DNA of 64,000 bases from Cephalotus follicularis (lineage: Eukaryota > Streptophyta > Magnoliopsida > Oxalidales > Cephalotaceae). The notes beneath the pieces were generated by a model. That model was not told the DNA's origin. It saw only the letters and a list, made by a program, of their open reading frames with translations, and searched no databases. Shown in pieces: positions 57,223 to 64,000 of the stretch. The position numbers were made by a program, and so were the translations under genes. Location: assembly GCA_001972305.1 (NCBI GenBank), contig BDDD01006307.1, positions 43,210 to 107,209 on the forward strand, in the 5' to 3' direction. Numbering within the stretch: position 1 is the stretch's first letter; every line of letters starts with the position of its first letter.

Positions 57223-59640
57223 CTAAAAATGGGACAAGTATTTTATCATAGGATCTTCTCTGGCCTCATACTCCCCATTTTCCAAACCGACCACTAGCTG
57301 TGAATCACTGGAGGCTTCTATCTTTTGCACCTCCAAGTGCTTTGCAATCGTCAGTCCAGCTATCAGAGCTTCCCACTCAGCTTCATTATTTGTTGCTTTA
57401 AACTTAAACCTCAGAGCATACTCCAACGTCCAACCATCTAGACTCGTCAATACTAACCCTGCCCCACTGCCAGTGAGGCAGGACGAACTGTCCATGGATA
57501 ACTTCCAAATTCCCCTCTCGTTCTCGGAGGGGTCCTCCTCCATACACTCCGCATGTGTATTATCTCCAACAAAGTCAGCCAGTACCTGTGATTTGATTGC
57601 TGGTCTGGCTTCGAACTTCACATCATACTCGCCTAGCTCGACTGACCACTTGATTAACCTGCTTGAGGTGTCAGGCTTGGCAAGAACTTGTTTGAGTGGT
57701 TTGTCAGTCAGAACCTTGATTGTATGGGCTTGGAAATATGGCCTCAATTTCCTGGCCGAGATGATCAAAGCATAGGCATACTTCTCCACCTCTGGGTACC
57801 TCCCTTCGGCATCGTTCAGAACCTTGCTCACGTAGTATACTGGCTTTTGAACTTTTTCCTCTTCTCTGACTAGCACTGCACTTACCGCGCCCGAGGTGGC
57901 CGCAAGGTACAAACACAAGTCTTCCTCATCCTTGGGTTTCGAGATCAGAGGAGGGGAAGTCGGGTATTCCTTCAACTTGTCGAAGGCTGCTTGATAGTCG
58001 TCTGACCAAGAGAATCCCTTGGGATCTCTAAGTATTTTGAAGAAGGGAAGGGACTTCTCTACTGACTTTGACACAAACCTGCTCAGGGCTGCAATCTTCC
58101 CATTTAATCTTTGGACATCCCTGATGGTTTGAGGAGGCCTCATGCTTTGAATTGCCGAGATCTTCTCTGGGTTGGCATCTATCCCTCTGCTAGAGACCAT
58201 GAATCCGAGGAACTTTCCCGAGGTGACCCCAAACGTGCACTTGGACGGATTGAGTTTCATATTGTAGCTCCTCAGCACCTCAAACGTCTCCTCCAAGTCT
58301 TTTATGTGGGGGTTCCTGGCTGGGGTTTTGACGAGCATGTCGTCGATGTAGACCTCCATATTTTTCCCAATTCGAGGCTCAAAAATTTTGTTCACCAGAC
58401 GCTGGTAGGTGGCTCCTGCATTCTTCAAGCCGAAGGGCATAACCTTGTAGCAGTACATTCCTCGGTCCATTATGAATGCTGTCTTGTTCTCATTAGGCTT
58501 GTACATGGAAATTTGATTATATCCCAAGTAGGCGTCCAAGAAACTTAATATTCTGTAACCCGAGGTTGCATCCACCAGCTGGTCTATCTTTGGGAGAGGT
58601 AAGTGATCCTTTGGACAAGATTTGTTGAGGTCTGTGAAGTCGATGCACATCCTCCACTTGCCATTTGCTTTTTTGACTAGCACTGGGTTCGCGTCTGGGC
58701 TGATCCCAGGGACCTCCTCTGCCGACCAGGCGAAAACTTCTTTATTATTTTGGAGGAATGTTATCAATTCCCCCTTCTCCGCGTTTTCAAGTTGTGAGCC
58801 AACTTGGAACACTTTCTCATTATCGCCCTCTTCCATGGGCACTTGGAGCACATCATCAATAGGTTGTGGATGCTCTGGTTCCATGTCTCCTCTGAGCTCC
58901 ACGTTCGCTATGGGGAGAGCCTTTTCCTTCCCCTTCTCCAAGATGGCAGTTTTGTAACACTGCCTTGCTGCCTGTTGGTCTCCTCTGACCTCCCCCATGC
59001 CAAACCTTGTTGGAAACTTCATCAATAAGTGTCTCGTAGACACTATAGCCTCCATCAAATTCAGACCTGGTCGCCCCACTATAGCATTGTAAGGGCTGGG
59101 TGTGTCCACCACCAGGAATGTCATTTCTACCTGAGTCTGGCGCGGGTCCATGCCTGCAACCACGGACAGGTTGATGGATCCCAGAGGATGGATCGTCTCG
59201 CCTGCAAAGCCAACCAGTGGGGTCTTTACGGGCTTTAGCTGGTTTGCCAGTATCCTCAGCTGATCAAATACGTGTTTATATAGGATATCGGCCGAGCTGC
59301 CACTGTCAATAAGGATTCTCTTCATGGTGAAGAGTTCCACCAGAAGAGTTACCACCACTGGATCATCGTGAGGGAGACGTACTCCCTTATAGTCCGCCTC
59401 CGAGAAGGTTATCACCTCCTCGTCTCCACCAGTTTTGAGCCTTTTGCTGTGATGGACTTGTTGCACAGCAAGGGACTGTCTTCCGTAGGCCTTTCTCACA
59501 TTTTTGTGGTCGCCACCAGATGCGACCCCCCCCAGAGATGGTATGGATGACACCTCTGGGTTATTGCTGCTACTCCTGCCGCTCCTCTTGTTGCCGAGGA
59601 GCCTCTTCTCTTCTCTGCTCCCTCCTTCCTTGTGGAGCAT
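57223..59640 (-). CDS. Tat pol: protease, RT, RNase H and archaeal-type RNase H
   Basis: Open for 805 codons. Aspartic protease active site 'ILIDSGSSAD' (about residues 109-118); RT with 'KWRMCIDFTDLNK' (330-340), 'SFLDAYLGYNQI', 'VMPFGLKNAGATYQRLV' and catalytic 'VYIDDMLVK' (YIDD 431-434); gypsy RNase H ('LCLYLAATSGAVSAVL', 'VYYVSKVLNDAEGRYPEVEKYAYAL', 'LTDKPLKQVL'). A second, archaeal-type RNase H follows at about 713-805 with acidic residues in 'KLSMDSSS', 'NNEAEWEAL' and 'SSDSQLVV', diagnostic of the Tat lineage. The frame ends TAG at 57223 and resumes in the same frame as integrase. Against gag it is shifted by one base, with a 71-bp overlap. Confidence 0.92.
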   Translation of the reverse strand: MLHKEGGSREEKRLLGNKRSGRSSSNNPEVSSIPSLGGVASGGDHKNVRKAYGRQSLAVQQVHHSKRLKTGGDEEVITFSEADYKGVRLPHDDPVVVTLLVELFTMKRILIDSGSSADILYKHVFDQLRILANQLKPVKTPLVGFAGETIHPLGSINLSVVAGMDPRQTQVEMTFLVVDTPSPYNAIVGRPGLNLMEAIVSTRHLLMKFPTRFGMGEVRGDQQAARQCYKTAILEKGKEKALPIANVELRGDMEPEHPQPIDDVLQVPMEEGDNEKVFQVGSQLENAEKGELITFLQNNKEVFAWSAEEVPGISPDANPVLVKKANGKWRMCIDFTDLNKSCPKDHLPLPKIDQLVDATSGYRILSFLDAYLGYNQISMYKPNENKTAFIMDRGMYCYKVMPFGLKNAGATYQRLVNKIFEPRIGKNMEVYIDDMLVKTPARNPHIKDLEETFEVLRSYNMKLNPSKCTFGVTSGKFLGFMVSSRGIDANPEKISAIQSMRPPQTIRDVQRLNGKIAALSRFVSKSVEKSLPFFKILRDPKGFSWSDDYQAAFDKLKEYPTSPPLISKPKDEEDLCLYLAATSGAVSAVLVREEEKVQKPVYYVSKVLNDAEGRYPEVEKYAYALIISARKLRPYFQAHTIKVLTDKPLKQVLAKPDTSSRLIKWSVELGEYDVKFEARPAIKSQVLADFVGDNTHAECMEEDPSENERGIWKLSMDSSSCLTGSGAGLVLTSLDGWTLEYALRFKFKATNNEAEWEALIAGLTIAKHLEVQKIEASSDSQLVVGLENGEYEAREDPMIKYLSHF

Positions 59641-61297
59641 CTCTATCCACGTACTCGCGCAGATGTCCCTTTCTAATCAGGTCCTCAATCTGATTTTTTA
59701 GCTGCCTGCACTCCTCTGTATCGTGCCCGTGGTCACGATGGTACCGATAGTACTTCTCAACGTTCCTGTTCTCTGCCGGGGACCTCAACTTCTCAGGCCA
59801 CTGGAAAGGGACTTTGTCTTGCTCCACAGCAAGTATCCTGGTACGCGTGTCCAGGAGGGGGGCAAAATTGTTGTAAGATGGGATTGGTGCCCCTCCCCTG
59901 GATGAACCCTCACGTATGGAGAGTTTATGCCTAAGGTCTTCCTTGGTTAATTCTGACCTTTCCTTCCTCTTCTCTTTCCTCTCGAGAGCATTTCGTGAAT
60001 GCTCCCGTTTCTCCTCCTGATGGCCAGACCAGGGTGTCTTTTGTTTCTTGGCTGCCATCTCCTCCTCAGTATTGACATAATTTTCTGCTCTCCTTAGCAT
60101 GTCTGCCATGTCCGTTGCAAGTCTCTTCAAAAGAGAGAAGGTGAAGGATGAGTTGCTCCTCAGCCCGCTGTTCAAAGCTGCCAGTGCAAAGGATGGCTCC
60201 AAATCCTTCACTCTGAGAGATTCCCTGTTGAATCTGGTGAGGTAATCCCTCAGTGACTCATCTTTACCCTGCACCACATTGATCAAGTGGGTGGAGTTCC
60301 TCCTCTGCGTGGTACTGTTGAGAAACTTAGTTATGAACAGTTCCGTAAACTGATCGAAGTTCTCCACTGAATCCTTTGCCAAGGTGAAGTACCATGACTG
60401 GGCAGCTCCAGTCAAGGTTGCTGGGAATCCTCGGCAAAGCATAGCGTCCGAGACCTGGTACATCCACATAGCTTGAATGTAAGAGCGTACATGCTGGATG
60501 GGGTCCGTGGACCCATCATATTTATCAAGGCTTGGGTATCAAAACCCGCTGGGGACTTGCTCTGCCATGATCTCGGACGTGAAGGGATGGGCGCTAATGT
60601 TTCACACCTCGGATAGATGCCCCCTGTGCTGTTCCACTCCTCGGAACCTCCTTTCCAACTCTGCAAGCTTTCTATCCACTGCTTGCTCCATATCCTCTAT
60701 GTTCCTAGCCCTGCTAGAAACACATGACCCTCCAGCCGCTGAGGCTGGTGGGTCGACCCTGCTTCCTCGCTCTATGCCAGCTCTACGCGGAGCATTGAAG
60801 CGCACTTGTGCCTCCTCTGCTCCCCTGGCTTCCTACCGAGGATCCACGTCCATGGCCTGGTGCTGAGGACGTGCTCTCCTGGGATCGTTGGGGTGATCCC
60901 GGGCAGTCGAGGACTCTGCCCTCTGAGATGTATTGATCTCAGGTCTCCTTCCCAGGGGAATGTTGTCCCCTGACCGCCTAAGGGGAGGTTCGTTTCCCCT
61001 CGACGGGTTTTGCCTGGCACCTCGTGGGTGCCGTATCTCCACCTCTGGTCTGCTGGGACAAGAAACTCCTCGGACCACTTGCTGGACCGGCCCGAATTGC
61101 TGTTGTTGGTTGGCTAAAGTTGTGACCAACAAGTCAGTGATACGCTCCATTCCGTGGAGGAGTTGACTGAGCTGCTCCCCTGTGACGGGAGCTTGTTCTT
61201 GGGCCACTGCTTGGACGGCTTCTGCGAGAGGAGCCGTGACCTCCTGTTGTTGACTGCCTGTGGCTCCAAACTGGTTGTTGTTCTTCCTCGGAGACAT
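59570..61297 (-). pseudogene. Tat gag
   Basis: The ATG at 61297 ('MSPRKNNNQFGATG') opens a single frame to 59570, broken by TAG 60833, TGA 60602 and a TGA near 60540. A Gln/Arg-rich N-terminus is followed by the gag core: 'YDGSTDPIQHVRSYIQAMW', 'GAAQSWYFTLAKDSVENFDQFTELFITKFL', 'LINVVQGKDESLRDYLTRFNRESLRV'. A Lys/Glu-rich region leads to the knuckle 'YYRYHRDHGHDTEECRQLKN', in which the first Cys of the usual C..H..C pattern is Tyr. The C-terminus is Arg/Glu/Gln-rich. Gag would form the particle; the stops prevent a full-length product. Confidence 0.88.
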
Positions 61298-61322
61298 GAT
61301 TGTTGATGACTTTTTGCTGCGC

Positions 61323-61340
61323 TTCCCACAGACGGCGCCA
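61323..61340 (-). other. Primer binding site of the Tat element
   Basis: On the minus strand TGGCGCCGTCTGTGGGAA, two bases after the LTR end. The TGGCGCCGT start is typical of Tat/Athila-group elements and differs from the tRNA-Met sites of the other families here. I do not assign the tRNA. Confidence 0.85.
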
Positions 61341-61342
61341 AC

Positions 61343-62370
61343 TGTTGATGCAAAAATCCTTTCCTCAACAGTACCCCCACGTGTAAGGGCTTGATTTGTT
61401 TATGGAAACGCTGGTTCTATGCTCCGAGGAAAGGGTGAAAGATGGTTGTTAATGCTTTCCCTGCACAGAGGAGTAAACACGTTGAAGGTCCAGGAGGTTG
61501 TTCTCCCAGGGACGCTCCGACGCTCAAGTTAGGCCTTTGCACAGTGAAAACAAGGTTATTTTGAGAGTAAAAATCGCTGACCTTTGTTCAGACTATTGAA
61601 CTAGTATTTATAGTGCTGGACTGTACCTGTTAGAGCGTGAAATGAGGAGGTGATAACTGTCCCCAAAGAAAATGTCGAGGATCTCGGTCATTTCCCTTGA
61701 TCTCCGCCAAATATGTCGCCACTTCCCTTGTTGGTAATTCATTATATCACTACTTCCTTATTTAGATGAAGGCGAATCCCAGGAAATCGGGAAGATTTCA
61801 TGCCCTTATCCCATAAACGAAGTGGGGGTCCTCTGCCACAGGGCTGCCGAGGAAGTGAACCATAGTACTGTTGCCGAGGCGATGGGCCTCATGCTTCCCC
61901 TTTCGCTCCTGGGACTCCATCTTCTGGTGCTTCCTTAGTGACGTACGTTTAGGACGCCGGGTCCTCTAACATTCATCCGAGGTTGGGGTCTCTCTGGATA
62001 CCTTCGAGGAGTAGGTCCTCAACATCTGTGCAGTGGGGGCACTTCCTCTTCTATGTGTCCGTTAGACACCTCGGGTGGAGGGGGTCCTCGGCACTGATTC
62101 CCTGAAGGAGGTCCTCTGATCCGTACTCTAAGTAAGCTCCTCAGGCCGAGGAGGTCCTCGGCGCGGTCGTCCGGTGATACGCTCTTGGTCAAGCTAGCTC
62201 TCCTCGGCCCTGGTGTTTGGCGAGGGTCTACTGACTTACTACTGTGAGTTGGCTTACTAAACTTCCTCTGACTCATGTTCGTGTGAGCTTCAAAAAAAAC
62301 CTCTAGACACGTGGCTTTATCCAAGGAAGGCACGTGTCCTTCTTAATATAAACAGATTTTTTCCATATCA
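61343..62370 (-). repeat. Tat 5' LTR
   Basis: TGTTGATGCAAAA...TTTCCATATCA, 1028 bp, about 40 differences from the other LTR. On the minus strand the LTR would start with TGATATGG at 62370. Confidence 0.95.
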
Positions 62371-62375
62371 CCAGT

Positions 62376-62603
62376 GAATAAAAAGAACATCATTATCTAC
62401 CATTATCACTGCATTGATAAGGTTAGAAGGTTGTTATTTTTTTTAATTTTTTAATTTAATCATTTAGGATATTTATAATCATTAATTTTCAGTTAATTAA
62501 TTTGATTTATTTTTTAATTACTTATTATTATTATTTTTTCAGATTTGAACATCTACTGTTTTGTTAATTACTTATTATTAAATGTGCTTTTTCACATTTA
62601 AGG

Positions 62604-62647
<44 letters not shown>

Positions 62648-62996
62648 TTCTACATGCATTATTGAAGAAGTATTATTATTACTTCTACATGCATCAAATT
62701 TATTGTATATGCTATCGAGCAAAAGTATATACTATTAAAGTATAATATGTGGAATGTCTTTTTTAATTCAGTATTAGATTTGTAGAATATGTTGTTAGTA
62801 GCTGAGGGGAAACATGATTAATCAAGAAAAAAAATCTTAAAATGCGGTTGGATTTCATTGAATATTTTAATTGTTCAAAGTGTTTCTGTTTGTTGTTTTA
62901 ATTTGATATATTTCTACACGTGAGTTAAATATGTTTTGTTAATTGATATTTGACATATTTATTTATAATATATTTGTGATGTGTCTTCAAAGCGAT
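62376..62996. other. AT-rich spacer with (ATT)n microsatellite
   Basis: About 13 ATT repeats at 62604-62643 in very A/T-rich DNA. No gene is seen; this is the upstream region of the MULE gene and may hold its promoter, but no motif stands out. Confidence 0.7.
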
Positions 62997-64000
62997 ATGA
63001 ATTCAAATCCTGTAAACTTGGACGCTATTCCTTCTATACTTTTTAGCGATGATCTATACGCTCTTAGCGCAGAAACAGTCAGTCATAACGATCTTCGTTA
63101 TGAGGATGACGATGATGGAGACGTTGACGTAATGCTAGAGAATGAGGATGTTGATGAGCAGGAGTTCATAAATATTGAGCAGTCTCCTGTCTATTCATCA
63201 CAATTTTATGAAAGTATGGGGGCCGGACCATCATCGGCATTTTAGGGGAACATTCCTCCTGAATTTGAAAATGTTGACAACGCGAGCAGTATGGTGTCCA
63301 GTCAGTGGGTGTAACAGCAAGTGCAACCCCAAATAGAAGGTGAAAATTTATTTGTTGGTGCACAATTTGCAAGCTGTGAGGAGTTAGTGCATGCGGTGAA
63401 GGTGCACCACGTGGGTGTCCATGCTGAATATAAAGTCTTGCATTCTGATCATGGTCGGTGGAGATTACAATGTAAGCAGGGAGGTTCTTGCGCCTGGAAA
63501 CTCACAGCAACATTGCCTCAAAGCCACAATTTTTGGAGGATTTCGAAATTAGAGGGTCCACACACCTGTTTTAATTCGTACACTACACGGGATCACAGAC
63601 AGATAGATTCTTGTTTTGTGGCTGATGAATTGAGGGAAATCATTAGAGTACAGTTAAACATTAACATCACTGCAATTATTGCAACGATCAAGCAACGATA
63701 TCATTACACGATTTCGTATAAGAAAGTCTGGCTCGGAAAACAGTTGGCCATGGCCAATTTATTTGGTGACTGGGATTCATCGTACAGACTTCTGCGTGTG
63801 GATGGTTGCGATGGAAGCTTCTAATCCAGGCAGCATTGTAGTATGGCACACAACAGAGTCAGGCAAACCAGGAATACAAGTTTTTCAACGGGTTTTTTGG
63901 GCATTCGGTGCTGCCATCGAGGCTTTCAAATATTGCAGACCAGTTTTATGCGTCGATGGCACCCATCTATATGGGAAGTACAAAGGAAAATTGCTCATTG
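62997..64000 (+). pseudogene. MuDR-like (MULE) transposase, runs off right edge
   Basis: ATG at 62997 ('MNSNPVNLDAIPSIL'), an acidic stretch ('YEDDDDGDVDVMLENEDVDEQE'), then after TAG 63243 and TAA 63312 in the same frame the zinc-binding N-domain: 'GENLFVGAQFASCEELVHAV', 'LQCKQGGSCAWKL', 'LEGPHTC'. The next helical region reads 'VADELREIIRVQLNINIT' and 'SYKKVWLGKQLAM'. Near 63795 the frame shifts and continues 'EASNPGSIVVWHTTESG', 'FQRVFWAFGAAIEAF' and 'RPVLCVDGTHLYGKYKGKLL', where the Asp of DGTHL is the first catalytic residue of the MULE core. The other catalytic residues lie beyond the window. Both stops fit C-to-T changes of Gln codons. Confidence 0.88.

Larger units (their letters stand above)
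51252..62370 (-). mobile_element. Complete Tat-lineage Ty3/gypsy element, TSD CCAGT
   Basis: 11.1-kb element with LTRs 51252-52281 and 61343-62370 flanked by perfect CCAGT repeats (51247-51251 and 62371-62375). Minus-strand order: 5' LTR, primer site, gag, protease, RT, RNase H, a second archaeal-type RNase H, integrase, polypurine tract, 3' LTR. The second RNase H is the hallmark of the Tat lineage. A spliced gene on the plus strand occupies 52.7-55.4 kb, between polypurine tract and integrase. Stops in gag and pol are few. The LTRs differ at about 40 positions by eye, roughly 96% identity, so this is one of the younger insertions here. Confidence 0.95.

Noticed and set aside
57473-59701. 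Several plus-strand frames of 60-145 codons opposite Tat pol
   Set aside because: Shadows of the open minus-strand pol frame; no splice sites, promoter or poly(A) signal, unlike the gene at 52.9-55.4 kb.
1-64000. tRNA and rRNA genes
   Set aside because: No cloverleaf or rRNA signature recognised by eye; tRNA-like matches are only primer binding sites. A tRNAscan-SE run would be decisive.

Overview
The window is nuclear DNA of a flowering plant with a large, repeat-rich genome. The evidence is Ty3/gypsy chromovirus and Tat-lineage elements, Ty1/copia SIRE-like and Tork/Angela-like elements, a MuDR-like (MULE) transposase, plant-type initiator-tRNA-Met primer sites and A/T-rich intergenic DNA. 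I see no intact host gene, rRNA, tRNA or CRISPR. Nearly everything is nested LTR retrotransposons, and six insertions carry perfect 5-bp target-site duplications (TSDs).

Layout. 1-3502: gag and a 2.5-kb LTR of a minus-strand gypsy element. 3503-about 6900: remnant of a Tat-type element that keeps only its opposite-strand gene. About 6900-10524: low-copy DNA split by a solo LTR (7838-9940, TSD CTATT). 10525-about 14085: decayed copia pol split by a solo LTR (11419-13669, TSD CTAAA). About 14200-27303: an old gypsy LTR split by a SIRE-like copia element (15931-26971, TSD CATTT). That element carries an LTR fragment (18654-about 20000) and a solo LTR (21220-23802, TSD CTAGG). 27304-31407: intergenic DNA, an unresolved solo LTR and a possible MULE fragment. 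31408-49211: a Tekay-like chromovirus whose 5' LTR is split by a minus-strand copia element (33125-41266, TSD CTAAT). 49212-51246: simple repeats, including a large CT/GA inverted repeat. 51252-62370: a complete Tat-lineage gypsy element on the minus strand (TSD CCAGT). 62376-64000: an AT-rich spacer, then a MULE transposase that runs off the edge.

Main point of interest. The Tat element carries gag-pol on the minus strand. Between its polypurine tract and its integrase lies a separate plus-strand gene with its own TATA box, three introns and an AATAAA signal. A diverged second copy at 3.5-6.5 kb has introns at the same three places, so the structure is shared between element copies. The protein has a region resembling the plant 'Transposase_28, putative gypsy type' family, then a coiled coil and a Pro/Glu-rich tail. 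Introns on the antisense strand cannot be spliced out of the element's genomic RNA, which would explain why they survive retrotransposition.

A second theme is short CpG-rich palindromes centred on GTCGAC (GCGTCGACGC, CAGTCGACTG and apparent deamination products). They cluster in LTRs or leaders of several unrelated families.

TSDs, LTR edges, splice sites and motifs were read directly by eye. Family and lineage names rest on recognised protein motifs, without database searches.
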